Shown here: in pieces, positions 47,162-59,690 of the stretch | How positions within the stretch are numbered: position 1 is the first letter of the stretch | Layout: every line of letters begins with the position of its first letter | NCBI GenBank assembly: GCA_037043015.1 | Contig: CM073322.1 | Coordinates: forward strand, 6,087,601 to 6,151,600 | From: Bryum argenteum | Lineage: Eukaryota > Streptophyta > Bryopsida > Bryales > Bryaceae | Reading direction: 5' to 3' | Length of the DNA: 64,000 nt | Translations under genes and position numbers: made by a program | The notes under the pieces: model-generated | The model's input: only the letters and a program-made list of their open reading frames with translations | Told to the model about the DNA's origin: nothing | Database searches by the model: none

Positions 47162-48221
47162 TTAACCCCTAAAAGCCCAATCGACCATATTTTGGTCGAT
47201 GCCGATTTTTGAGGGGCTCCAGTGGGTAAAAAAGTAACTTTTTGCAAAGTTTTTTTTTTTTTTTTTTTTTACTAGGAGTTTGGTGAGTTGAGAACTACAT
47301 CCAATTTACAAAACCTCATTTGAATTCATAGAATTTTTTCTACTAAGCTTCAAACACAAACAGGACAAAGATTTGGACTTGGGTAGCTTGTGGGCAGCAT
47401 CTAGAGCCAATCAAGTGTGAGTTTGGCCATTGATTGGGCAACAGCTTGAAAATCGAAATTTTGAAATTTGACAGAGGGGCAGAAAGGGTTTGAGGGTCAC
47501 CCATGATTCCTCCCCTCACTCTCCACTGTTCACATGCTTACAAAATGTTAAAAAGGGCAATGGATAAGGGGGGAAGGGGGATTGCTTTTATGGGTAAAGG
47601 GGAGGGAGACTTGCTTATGTGAGAGAGGATTTAGGTGGATGCCATATGCGACAACTCACATGCCACCTCACATGCTACTTGCTATTTTTTCATTATTATT
47701 GAATGTGTTTTATAACAATTATTCTTCTTTTCTTGGAACTGTAGTGAAGGGCCCATCCGGCACCCTTTATTTTCCACTATGCCCCAAGGTGTGTAAAGTT
47801 TTTGAGAAATTTTGCAATGTTTCAAGATTTTGTGTACCTCAGCCCATTGCAAGCCACATTATAAAATATGTATACATCCTAAAATTCTACTTTTTTTTGA
47901 AAATGGTATAGAACTACACATGACAATGTATTTCCAAGAGAGGCTGCGTTTTCAACATTGTATGAAGTCGTAATAATTGCTCAAAGTCTGCTGCCCGAAA
48001 AATCAAAACTTGCATATTTTTCATCTAATGCATATATCTCCCAATCCGTGCGGGCAAGAATTCTGAATTTTTTTGTGAAGGTTTCCATACTACTATCCTA
48101 CAAGATCCTACGGTTGGATTCGTTCAGATCTAATTTCAAAAATCCTTAAAAAATGCTGATTGTCTTGCTCTTTCTAGGGTGAAGTTCAAGCTTCCTACCC
48201 CCGTGGGCTTTTAGGGGTTAA
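47162..48221. mobile_element. TTAA-flanked element (piggyBac-like), copy A
   Basis: TTAA at 47162-47165 followed by CCCCTAAAAGCCCA; the right end in reverse complement is the same 14 bases, then TTAA at 48218-48221. Perfect 14-bp inverted repeats inside TTAA are the clearest example of this family in the window. Length 1060 bp. A T run of about 22 (47250-47271) lies inside. One open frame at 47582-47911 has no transposase motif, so this is a non-autonomous copy. Confidence 0.75.
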
Positions 48222-48873
48222 TTAACCTACCCACCAATTTATATAAAAATTTCACCGTATGGATCTTGATTTATATTTAGATAAAGTTTCAATTGTTATC
48301 AGAATTTCTTTTGTTGTCAATTGTGATTAATTTTGACATTAGGGTTGAGAGAAATTTTGCCCTCCTTCGTTCCCAAGTACCATGTGTCACATATTAGAAG
48401 AGGATGCCAGGTCATCAACCAACTACCGTACGTGTGAATATGCTTCGAGATTTGAGATCGTGTGTGAAGCTTCGGAGGGTAGGATGAATAAGGCCACTTG
48501 GCTGGATTCGGGCGAGTCAACCCCGGCAAAGATTCGATTCCCCAGCGGCCTCGCTACCTGGCACGGCACTGTACATCAATCAATGGGATAGCATCTTGTA
48601 TGTGATTAGAGCACCCAAGCACGATTTTTGTGGACCCGGTCTTTCAGCATCTTTCGGCTTGCTTCATGAAAGAAAGAAATAAATAAGGAACGAATAACTG
48701 AAGTCCGTTTACAAGCTTCCTAGTATTATTTTATCTTTGTAGTGAAGAGATCTCTTTATTTGTGTAAAAAAAACACAAAATGAAAGTAAAGTGGACTTCA
48801 TAACAACTTTAGTACAGAAATTGGCACTTTTTGTTACCCATCAATGGCACATTCTGTATGATTCACTTCTCTC
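48222..48873. other. Intergenic; possible second SINE head
   Basis: No gene. On the plus strand a B-box-like GATTCGATTCCCC (48531-48543) follows an A-box-like TGGCTGGATTCGG (48499-48511), so a weak tRNA-derived head may be present around 48490-48590. No cloverleaf forms by eye. Otherwise nothing is recognised. Confidence 0.3.
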
Positions 48874-49176
48874 TTAAGGTAGACAATGCTAAATCCGTGC
48901 ATCTCCTTAAACCACCCACTCTATATTCTTGCCTACTTTTTAGATTTCATGTAGAAGGATGTACCTCATGTGCACATGGAGCATGTGAACGGTTTTAGGT
49001 AATGCGGTTCCCTTCTGAATTTTTTATCTATTTTTATAAGTGCTTAAAAAATATCACAAAATATGTAAACTTCTTCATTTTTTCATATTTATAATTGAAA
49101 ATATTGATCCACATATTCCAACTTTCAAATTGTAGTGTAGTCCTTAAATGCACAGATTTAGCATGATCTACCTTAA
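48874..49176. mobile_element. MITE, 303 bp, 27-bp inverted ends flanked by TTAA
   Basis: TTAA (48874-48877) then GGTAGACAATGCTAAATC; the right end in reverse complement reads GGTAGATCATGCTAAATC, with TTAA at 49173-49176. About 27 bp of inverted repeat with a few mismatches. TTAA is palindromic, so the true target duplication may be TA, TAA/TTA or TTAA, and the superfamily is open. Its ends differ from the C-rich family. Confidence 0.65.
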
Positions 49177-50325
49177 CCCGGACAGGGATTTACCAGTGTA
49201 GGGATTGGTGGCATGCTCCACAATTTTGTAATACTATGGTGACGCGTGATATTTAGTGTTACAGTTAGCAATTAACGTTTGTAAAACTAAATAACAAATA
49301 TAGTGTAATCACTTCTAAAACTTTACGATATTTTCAGTTTGTACGTGCAAGTGCGTATGGCAATGACCACTTGACAAGGTGAAGAGTACACCAAATGTAG
49401 AGTACCTAGATGCATATTAAGCAAGATAGCTCTCACGCAACCTCCATACAAGCTTATTGTTACCAAATGCGCGAAGCTTCTACTATGTTGTACACGCAAT
49501 TAGAGACCTCTCTCTTCCACTCTCATCTTCTCTACCTTTGCGTTAAGAGTGGGCTTCCATCTTGACCACAAATTATTGTAATATCCTATACTTATTGCAC
49601 ATTGCACATTGTGAAAACTTAGCTAAACTAGAAGTTGAATATTGTAAGCTCTAAAATTGGGCCCAAAAATTTTCACTTCTCCCACGAGCTATTGAAGATC
49701 CAATTCTGAAAGTTATAAGTGCTCAACTCCGAGATGTCCTCGGTGTCAAAAAACAACGTCTAGAGATTAGAGAAAGGGCTGAAACTTTGAAGGGCTATAG
49801 CCTCTTCATCCAGAGTTTTTTTCCAACTTTTTGGTAGGGTAGAACTTGAATCAAGTCTATTTTCTATAACGAAAATTGCAAATCCATCTAAGATAGTACA
49901 AATCATGGCAATTATGCATCCTAGTAAATAAAATTTATGATATAGAGTTTTCATAAATGGGACATGCATGTTTTACAAATGCAAGCCAATTATGTGAAAT
50001 CTAATTTAGTATAAGATGAATATTTTTTACTTAAGTAGGATCTTAAGAACCTTCTAGTTGAAAGCTTTTTGATCCACATTCTTTTGCTATGTATATGCAA
50101 TTATGATACTACGCTGAATGATATTCGCATTCTCAGTTCATTAAAGACTGTTCGTATTCACTAGCTGTACATATTCTATGGAATGTGAGAAGAACTCTCG
50201 TGGATGTATATGAAAGTGCCAATCAGGCCAGCTCTCAAGTACTATTGCATGAAGTACTATTGCAAGATCTGATTGTGCAAAGTTGCAAAAGAAGGGGATC
50301 GAGCTTCTTACTACAATATTTTCCC
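49177..50325. other. Intergenic, upstream of the F-box gene
   Basis: AT-rich, with no domain-bearing ORF. The last part should contain the promoter and 5' UTR of the F-box gene; in-frame codons continue upstream of its ATG to about 50185 but without conserved content. Confidence 0.4.
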
Positions 50326-51622
50326 ATGGATGCAAGGGAAGAAAGACCTGTTTGGATCAACCTTGATCGTAAGGCAATGAATCGAATTCTCTTGCGCCTC
50401 TCAATACCTGTTTTACTACAACTGCGGTCAGTGTGTAAAACATGGAAAGAGCGTGTGGACGATCCCACTTTTCGTGACATGTTCGACAGCGATGATACTG
50501 TTGGCTTGGACATGATGTTCATGTGGAGGAAAGAATTGCAGTTACTTTCAGAAATCCGACAGGTTGTGTCGGCCGGCAAGATCTGTAGAAGTCTTCACTT
50601 TCCTCGACGTCGAATCAAGCCGATGGTACCGCATCCCTTCTACCGACCTTCGCGGAAGTTGTGACTGTGGACGTTCCACTGATGAGACACAGTTGATGGA
50701 ATGCCACAACGGCATTGTTTCTGAGCTCACAACAGTCGCACACAGTGATCGAATCTCCTCCCTCATCCTTTCCGACCCAATCTCAAAGATTCGGAAGACG
50801 TTGCGAGATCTGCCTGAAATCTCCACTAGAACTAGCCCCGATCTGAATGTGGTCACCGTAGTAGACCAGCTCACGCGAAGCTACCAAGTTTTCTTGTTCG
50901 GGCACGAGCGGAGGGTTCATATACATGATTCACGTACCAGACGATGGCGATCGACTGATGTCGGAACCCTTTGGTCTGGTAAACTCGATGATGTAATCGG
51001 CTTTGAGAACACGGTGGTTGCTGTGAAAAAAATATATCAACCAGGGCACCGATCTTACCACATTCAACTTTTTAAGTATATCTTCGAATCCGATGCTTTT
51101 GAAGAGATTTGGGAGATGAAGAGAGTTGAATGGAGCTACCCATTTCTACGGCTTGTTGCAAGGGGCAATCGCTTGTTCTTCGTTGCAATCATGTACGATC
51201 CTATCTTAAAAACTGTTCCCACAAAGTTCCTTAAGCTCGAGGTTCATGAGATTCTCATTAATCAGAAGACTGGATTGAAGCCAGAAGTCAAAGTTAGAAA
51301 CGTTGAACTTCCTCAGATCTGCGACATACCACCAATGTACAGTCTAGAACAAGATCTTGCGCCATGTGCTACAGACGTACATCCTTGTTTTGGTGTCAAT
51401 GGAGAATGCAACTCTCTGATTTTAGTGAACAGAATCACAGGTAAGGTAGAACGATTTAACATGTTGAGGCGAGAAATGGTACCGGATCCCTTACCGCCAC
51501 ACCCTTTAGTTCATGACCTTCCACCTGATGCTCCTACACGGGCATATCTATCAAAGTGTACGAAATTGAAGTTCAAGAATCTCCCGGCGAGGAACCATCT
51601 TGGGTGGATACTCTCCTCCTAA
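50326..51622 (+). pseudogene. F-box protein gene with a reading-frame break
   Basis: F-box proteins are substrate adaptors of SCF ubiquitin ligases. The ATG at 50326 (MDAREERPVWINLD) leads into an F-box core of about 40 residues (ILLRLSIPVLLQLRSVCKTW). The frame then runs to about 50560. From there the plausible continuation (SVEVFTFLDVESSRWYRIP to the stop at 51622, about 345 codons) lies one frame over, with an overlap near 50560-50590. No GT-AG intron of realistic size bridges it, so there is either a real 1-base frameshift, making a pseudogene, or a sequencing error. The C-terminal region resembles F-box-associated beta-sheet domains but shows no clear kelch repeat. An AATAAA lies at 51647, just after the stop. 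Confidence 0.7.
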
Positions 51623-51899
51623 AGCTTGGAAACTTTCGAAAGAAGCAATAAACAACAACAATGATGTGATATTCATTGAGTTTATTGATTTCATGGGGTT
51701 CACTCTGAGACACTAGAGAATGTTTATACAGACTATTTGTGAAGATGATGATTTAACATGCTTGTATTGAAAATGCCATACAACATGTTCAATTGATGCA
51801 AAAGAAGTTGTAGACATACAACATGTTCAATGCAAAAGAAGTTGTAGAGGAGTAAATTTGTAATTTCTTCATGCGATAGGAAAATACTACAGTATGCAC
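51623..51899. other. 3' flank of the F-box gene
   Basis: Contains AATAAA at about 51647 and a short imperfect direct repeat (ACAACATGTTCAATTGATGC / ACAACATGTTCAATGC) near 51781-51835. Confidence 0.5.
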
Positions 51900-52799
51900 T
51901 TAACCCCTGAACCCCTGAGCGCCCCTGCGGACTAAATGTGTCCGCCAGGAATTCCGCCAGTCAGAAGTCAACCATTGTTTGACCATTATAGAAACCAGAT
52001 CCGTGCGGTGAAATCCATCCCAATTTTTCCTACACCTTCCCATCCCTGTTCTTCATGTTTCTCAACGGTGAAATTAAAAATAATCAATTTCTGCAGAATT
52101 GGCACCCAGGGCAATGGTAAGCTTGGAGTATCACTTTTTGGACACACTAATTAGGTTATTTTTATTGAAAGCCTCCAAAGTTTGTCTAATTTGTTCATTT
52201 TAATCAAGTAAAAAGACCCTAAAATGGAAAATAAAATATCATGCACCTCAATGAAATCAAAGTATATATGCCTATAGAGTTTATCTTAGATTTTTTATTT
52301 TTTTTGGATCCATTCATAGATGAGGGAAAAAATGCTGAATTTGGGGATTTGCAGGCATTATAGTGCACAATGAATTAATTTCTTTATAATTAATTAAATT
52401 GTTTTGTATTCTACACAAGAAGATGTAGGTCATATTCAAAAATTATATTAAAATAAAAATGGTTGATATTCCATTTGCTTGATTCTATGGATTTTAGGTT
52501 ATTGGGACATTACTTACTTTTTCAACTAATAAATCAAATAAAATTACTTCAAAATATTTTTTTAATTTCTAATTTTTTTCTTGATACATTATAAGTGTAG
52601 ACAACTAAAAGCACATCTAATGAAGTCTTATTGTATCACAGTGTATAAATGGATATGTTTGACACACCAGCATAGAGTGCAATTGTTCATGGGACAACCT
52701 TTTTGGGTACCCCAACCAGACCATCACCCCCCAATAAGCTTGGGCACGGTCTCCACACCTTGATTTTTGGGCTTTTTGGAGGGGGCGCTCAGGGGTTAA
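51900..52799. mobile_element. TTAA-flanked element (piggyBac-like), copy B
   Basis: TTAA at 51900-51903, then CCCCTGAA and CCCCTGAGCGCCCC (51912-51925). The right end GGGGCGCTCAGGGG (52782-52795) is a perfect 14-bp inverted match to the inner block, followed by TTAA at 52796-52799. The left end therefore carries an extra 8-bp CCCCTGAA, a duplicated tip. Length 900 bp, no transposase. Confidence 0.7.
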
Positions 52800-53107
52800 A
52801 GACCCTTCAGGGCTAATGTACAGTACAAACATCTTTATTCCCCAACAAATTTTTATACTCAAGAATTATTATTTTCTTTTCTCACAACCAACCTTCACCT
52901 ACCATCTTGAATGACCTCTACGAGAAAGAAAGAAAAAATTTAAAAATGAATGGAGGCCCCTACTAGAAAGAGAAGAAAATAACTAAGGGGAGGCTTAAGG
53001 AGGCCAATGTAAAGAAAGTACTAATTTCACCCCTAATTCTATGACCACTAGTCACCATATTTTGCAAATGTCTCCTACCTAAACCTGAATTTTGCTCATG
53101 CCTTGAT
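52800..53107. other. 3' flank of the DA1-like gene
   Basis: Non-coding; by position the 3' UTR and downstream flank of the minus-strand DA1-like gene. Nothing else is recognised. Confidence 0.4.
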
Positions 53108-56100
53108 CTAGCATAGAAATTTACCAGTTTGTCTGAGATGATGAATTGTTCGAGAAAGACCATACGTAGCAACTGCTCTAGAGGCAGCCCGAAATCCGTG
53201 GCCATAGATAGGTGACGAATCCATCTCAATTTGGTGAATGAAAAACTCGCCCAAGCGCTTGTTTATTGATGATCTTGCATAGCCTCTTTTACGCTCTGAT
53301 TTTAGCCACATGTGCGCTATCACTTGGCAAATACCCTCCTCTACATCATTCTCCAAATTTGGGAACCTTCCTGTGAAAATAACACACCAAATATGAATGG
53401 CATTCACATAAATAGCTAAGAACGCCAAACCCCTATGTGGGTTGGTGTGAATATGATGTTCATTAAATTACCATTGAGGAATATGTCCAAATGACATAAC
53501 ATCAATGGTGAAAGACTACTAACCCTTCTTGGGGTGAACACTACATAGATAGCAATTACTCACTGAACCTACATACATTGCTCATTTAATTTGTACACAA
53601 GAAAGGCTCTAATCCCATCAAGAATGAAGCATTCTACATTCTTTCTACTGGCTCGTGGTCATATAATATAGTATTAAGGGCAAATTGACACTCTATTTAT
53701 GTTGGCCTCTGTTGACTTAGATAACCAAGCCCATGTTTGTTTGAGGGGCTTGCTTTTCAGTGTATTTTCCATACTACTAGGCGTTTCAAGGTTAACTAAG
53801 TAACACAATGGGAATATTCAAATGATCAAATCGGTGACAATTGAGCTTGAGTTGAGCCAAATGTACTCTGTGGGTACATTTAGCTTGACTCGAGCTAAAC
53901 TCTATTTCCTCAAAATCAGTGAATGTTACCATTATAACGGAATACATGTTTAGTCACAATGGAAGGTAGGAATGTGCTTACCATCAAGACGGATCCAGGC
54001 GTGCATCAGTTCATGTGCTAAGATAGACCCAGTCAATAACCTGCACATTTTCAGAACAATTTATATTTTTTTCGAGTAAAATTAGGCTCAGCTTTTCTCC
54101 ATTTCTCCTTTTAAACAAGAGTTTGCAAGGACGATGCTACTCAGATAATTAATATATTAAATTTGATGAGCACATGTTTTAGTAGAGTAGAGAGAAGCAA
54201 CATACCGAGGTAAGCCGTAAAGAACAAGAATGGCTGTAACCTTATAATCCCGTGGTAATCTCCTCGTTTCTATTTCATGTTCCAAGGCCTGCTCAACAAG
54301 CACAGTAACTCAACTTTAAAAGAGATTCATAGACATGAAACATTGGTTTATATCAGATATATGGTTCCTGAGTTTCAAGAAACAACGAACTATTCCAAAT
54401 TTCAGCCCTAATAATCTTAATATTACCATGCCAGACGAAGATTCGATGATGTTTGAATAAATCTTGGTTATCCAAGATTCCAGATGATTCCATAGTTGAC
54501 TTACAGAAAAGATTTGCTCTTCGGATATACATAAACCTCGAGTTTCTGGAACATGAGTATGGCTCTGCGTTCATAGATATCCATGCCACTTATTAGATGC
54601 ACAAAATGCATTGAAATGGGCCTGACAGTTCAACCGTTTAAATCTTTAGAATCCAATCCGTCCCAACATTCATTACAACTAGAAATATATACTCACCATG
54701 CAGTTATAAATGTCTACTGTAACTTAAAAAAATACAAACACAGTTGTAAATGTCAATTGCTACTTCGAACTCAGTTGCATAAGGCCCCATTTTCTTGAGG
54801 TGGAGAGAGAGAGAAGAGACTCGTACATGATCCTTTTCAAGTTCGGTAGCATTGTTTAGAGCCTCTCGTTCGACCAAAAGCATGGGAACTTGTTGCTTGA
54901 TCGGCATGTCGAGGTTAGTGTCGTAGAAATTTAGAATTTCATGATACAATGGTTGGCAAGTTGTTGTGGTCATCACTGCAGAGTCCATGCATTCTGAACA
55001 TGCCTTCCTGCCATCTCCCAAACTCTTGAATCTTTGATCTACTGCCTGCGTGATCAATCGAAATGTTCTTAGTAAAAGTAAAGCAGGTTCTATGAAATAA
55101 GGGTTCGTAATGTTATCATTTAAGAGTGTTGAAACTAAGCATTATTTTAAAGCTCATTAGAAAATATAAGCGATGATTGAGGGATGATTGGAAGTTGACC
55201 TCGATACGATCGCAACTGCAACAGCATGTACTCCCATCTCGTTCATGAGCTGGGCAGTACCTCTGGTTCCAAAATGGGTGTGAACTGTACTCGATCTGCC
55301 CGCAGGCATTCAAAGGAATCTGAAAAAATTCAAGACACCATAAGCAGGGTTGTCTTATGCGACGCTGTTGAATGACATACATACATTCGCCCTCGAAGGA
55401 GGTAGACGACATGGAAGAGGCAAATGTTCATATTTTTACTATGCATTTTCTAGTGTAGTCGAACATTCCTGTCAAAAAGTCATGTCAAAAACGACAATTT
55501 AGAGAAACATTCCTAAAAGTGTGTCATGTAATACAACCTTGACCATAAGATGTGTAGTCCATTTACCACATGATGACATGATATTATGGGTCAATAGAAT
55601 GTACAGAGGTTCAATCTTTGTAATGTCATCCCTCAAACCTTTTACAATATCACCTTTCTAACCTTGTTACTGTGACTTTGTGAGACACCATTGCATTTTG
55701 GGATAGTAGCAAATTATGGAAGTACAAAACAAAAATAGTGAAAGTGGGGCGTACATAGTTATAACATATCTCACACTTTGGATGAAATAGCTTCTTGTAA
55801 CAATGGCGGTGGTAGGGGTCACTTCCATGCACGGAGAACTGGAGATGCAATACATTACACAAGATTAGGATACGCTTTTTGATGGAAGTCATGAATAAAA
55901 CTGTCATCTCGGACCCATGTTAGTGTCCTATGCTCTAAGCATAAGGGCCCTAAAACAACGAAGACGAAAAATTCATTATGTATTTAGAGGTTGGCAACTT
56001 GGCATGAGTAGAGTATTCGTTCAACCTATCCTTGATTGTATTCTTATGCCTATAAGTCACAATACCAAGAATGAGATTACTAATTTCTCTATCGATGAAC

Positions 56101-57878
56101 ACTATGCTTGTTCTACCTAGTGTCTAGTGCCTAATAAACAACTGACATATCACCCCTCAAAGCCACAATGGCTTTGAGGGTGTTGACGCAGCAAGATCCA
56201 TGAGCCTTCAAACCCAAGAATTGAATTGATATGATTACCATTCTAATATGCTTAAAATTGTGCTACTTTGCATGTAACTCATACATAGTATTACCAATAA
56301 GTCAATGAAATTTTCTGCTTCAAAGTACTCTCTTGAGTTGCAAGCAAGAAATCTTGAAAACATTGAACTAGACTAGGGTCTAAAATAAAACCATGGTGTT
56401 TATGCCTGATTGTGCTTGCAATGATAAATAGCAACTAATTTGCATTCCAAAATCATCCATTTGACTCCAAACAATTTGCAAACAATCCTAATAATATTGC
56501 GTTCATATGACTTGTACCTCCTTGTCAACGATTGTTTGGTGGCATGATGTGCACACAAAGCAAGATGGGTGCCAATTCTGAGCAAGGCATGTCAAGAACC
56601 TTCCAAATCCAAGTGTACCATGACAACCAGCACATGTTGACATTCCAACTGATCTGCTCAACAACAACACATGCCACTTTTAGTCTTCTTCTCACCATTC
56701 AAAAGTTATAAGTTATTGGTGTTTGCAATAATTGATATATATCAAACCGCTACAACTTTTACTTTTTATCAACGAATTCACTACTTATGTTCACAACGTT
56801 GCCACACTTTAAGGTATCATTATAGGTAGTTGTTTGCTTAGTAAATATAAAGATCAAAAATATAAAGTTATAGAAAACCCTAATCATATAGTGTGGCTAC
56901 ACTAAATGTAGTTCCTAGTGTACCAAATTACGTCATTACCAAAAAAAGTGTATAAACCATTTGCATCCTAAGACCGAATCTTGATTTGGTACAAGTCTAC
57001 AACCTTTGGTTTCACAGCATGCTATTTTCTGACATCAACTTCTTGACAAAGGAATGCTCCTATCAACTTGTCTTTCAAAGGCACTTCGATCGTTCACATT
57101 GGCATGTTATTTTTGTACCACCACTAGACCACACAAGAGGTAAATAAGGAGACGAAAATACTTCTTTGTGGTGGCAGGAGTACCGCAAGAACCTGCATGG
57201 TGATCGAGGCTAAATGATTCTCGGAAAGCCCTTGCCAAGCAATCATAATCATCCGTCTTGTACCTTCCTAAAAAAGGACCTGATTTGTTAGAACTACACG
57301 TTTGGAGCTTGATCATTTCTCTCCAATTTTGATGTTATCCAATTTTGATGTTAAAGTTGAGCTTCACTTGATGTTGGCAATCGATTCAAAAGAAAAGAAA
57401 GAATGCTTACTGGAATCGAAAGCAGAGGGTTGCAACTCAGGCTTCCTGCCATAGCCACTTGCAGGAGTGTAAATCTCTGTTGTCCCTCCATACTGGCTCA
57501 CGCACTTGTTACTGTCCCTAGAGTAGCCGTCGTCCATATTGCTATGCTGAACGTCCTCATACAAGTCCCCATTTGTACCCTGTTCCAGTTCCACCGAAAG
57601 AACCATTCTTATCAAGAAGCTGAAACAGGTCACCGATACGATTCAGCAAAGAAAGGCCTCTAGATACTAAAATCATATCAACTAATCCATTGTTGTGATT
57701 GAGATGGCACCTCGAAGATCGAAGGACCTCGCCATGACCAAGAATTGTCACACTCCAGTTCCCACGACCCCGAGCCACCACTACTGCCGTATCCACCACT
57801 TCGCGGATACTCGTAATATTCATGCTCGCCATAGCGCCGGTACTCGGACACTCCCAGTACTCTCTCCAACCACTGCAT
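53108..57878 (-). CDS. DA1-like LIM-domain ubiquitin-linked metallopeptidase, multi-exon
   Basis: DA1/DAR proteins are ubiquitin-activated peptidases limiting cell proliferation and organ size in plants. The ATG at 57878 ([12 protein letters not shown]) fits the MGWFxKI-type start of DA1. Exons in order: Gly/Tyr/Ser-rich region (57870-57690 and 57560-57420); one ubiquitin-interacting-like helix [13 protein letters not shown] near 57240; LIM zinc fingers [17 protein letters not shown] (about 56630), [11 protein letters not shown] and [17 protein letters not shown] (about 55800); a second LIM-like domain [19 protein letters not shown] with CCCSCDRIE (about 55300-55200). Then [18 protein letters not shown] (about 55010), [12 protein letters not shown] (about 54880), [13 protein letters not shown] (about 54230), the zinc peptidase motif AHELMHAW (HExxH, about 54015), and the last exon from about 53371 ([12 protein letters not shown] to GKFLC). 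All metal ligands expected by eye are present. Some exon edges are approximate. Arabidopsis DA1 has more UIM copies. Confidence 0.88.
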
Positions 57879-59500
57879 GTTCGATCGCACCTGCAATCAA
57901 TCCTCTCTTAGTTTACCCTCTGCAGCAGAAGACTAGAGACAACCCCACCTCGAACAGGAGTAATGAGCATGCAAAGAGGAAACCATGATTGCTGGCAAGG
58001 TTCTGACTCCCTCAATTATTGAACTGCTAGATTCCTAGGACTGTCGAATCAGTCTGATCCCAAGGCCATACCTCGCGAGAAGTGTGCTGCAGGGAATTGA
58101 AGGATTTGTCCCCTGCAGCTAGTGTTGTTCAATGAAGGCTTTTGAGGCAGTCAACTTGGAGAATGGATTTGTGATGAGTACAGTAGTTAGTTGTGCTGTT
58201 AATAGTGACGATTGACTCCGCAAACGCTCGGTGAGCACGACACTTGTCGACGATGCTTACTCCAAAGTGGTCCCATTTACTCTAAATTTAGACGGAATTG
58301 CAACACACTCATTCATTGCAGTCTCGTGATTGGGCCACTCGAGTAATCCTGATCCTTCCTAAGTTTTCTACTAGTCTACCACCAACTCTGTTTGGCACGG
58401 AATTATTGAATGCAGCAACCTTATCAAGCTACGAGGAAATTGTTGAGCAGAAGTTCGCCTTTGACCATACAAGATTTCAATGAAATTTGCGGCGCACGTT
58501 CTAGTCTTGCGAGTCTAAGCTCTTATCAACTGAACTGCGATCCGAAAACAAATAGACGAAAACATTTCAAACCCCCAACAGCAGGTAATCGATCTTTTAG
58601 CTGAACCTCAAATCTATTCTGCTAGACATTCTTGACTGAAATTGGTCCAGATCATACAATTGCCACTTTTAAGAACTTGCCGTAAACATCTACAATATCT
58701 AAAAGGACTCACGTACCGAATTAGAATGTAAACTACCGCTATCTAGTTCTACTACAATTGACAGTGTGCCGAACTCACCCAGAAGACAATCAACTAGCTC
58801 TTCGGATCGATCAATAATCTGATGATGCACCAACTTGAGGTAAATTAATTACTACTATTCAGACAGACGCAACTTGAAGACCTATCACTACTGTACCTCC
58901 TTCGCAAACAACAGGACTGAACAGAAGAGTGGAAGATGGTTACTAGGATATGTAGCTCTTTCCGGCAGCGACGACACTCGCTGTGCAGAAGAGAACTTCG
59001 ACACCGACCATGGATAGATTCCCGGCCTCCAAAGCTTGCAAGCAACCGATCAAGCTCCGACAGTTCTCTCTGGCTAAAGGGTGTGCAGGAATTTAGCAGG
59101 TGCAGTCATAATTACCGGCAGTTGGGCATGAGTCTCATGTCCTCCAACGAATGCGTAAGTTAAGCTGATTGTCACATGCTGCAATTGTAGTGATGGAGCA
59201 GCAAGCAGGCAATTGCGGTTTCCTTTGTTGGAGTGCTCAGACAGGAACGGAGAAGACGACTTTCGGACGGACGAAAAAACATATTCGTTCGTCGTCGTTG
59301 TCGTCTCTCCGGTTCATAGTTACATGCGGAGCTCATCCACTTGAAAAGTCGCTTTCGTCTAGGCATTGACATGTGCCTCTTGGTCTTGGAGAAAGTAATG
59401 TTGAGTATGTTGACTAAGTTTTGGAAGATTCACTTGTCATGTCACAAAATACAAAATGAAATGATGAGGATGGAAAGGTGATAGGAGGTAGAGGAAGCAA
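57879..59500. promoter_or_regulatory. Upstream region of the DA1-like gene
   Basis: Non-coding. A GATTGCAG acceptor-like site lies just upstream of the ATG, which suggests a 5' UTR intron, so part of this region is probably 5' UTR. No gene or known element is recognised. Confidence 0.4.
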
Positions 59501-59690
59501 TTAACTTGAAGTTGACTAGCCCCAAGTGTCAAAAAGTCTCCGAAATGACAAAAGCTACTCTCTTTTGATGCAAGGTGAACATTTTCAAACTTTGACGAAC
59601 TTTCATGTATATAATTTTAGGATCTTGTATTTAACTTGTATGTGTATATGTATGTTAAATCTCAAATTCAAATTCCTTATCTTGAGAGAT
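59501..59690. repeat. Old fragment of the TTAA-flanked family, copy H
   Basis: Starts TTAACTTGAAGTTGACTAGC and aligns by eye to the left 190 bp of copy E (14752-14941), including TCTTTTGATGCAAGGTGAA and GGATCTTGTATTTAACTTGT. The C-rich tip is eroded and no right end was found. It shows that the family is dispersed. Confidence 0.45.
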
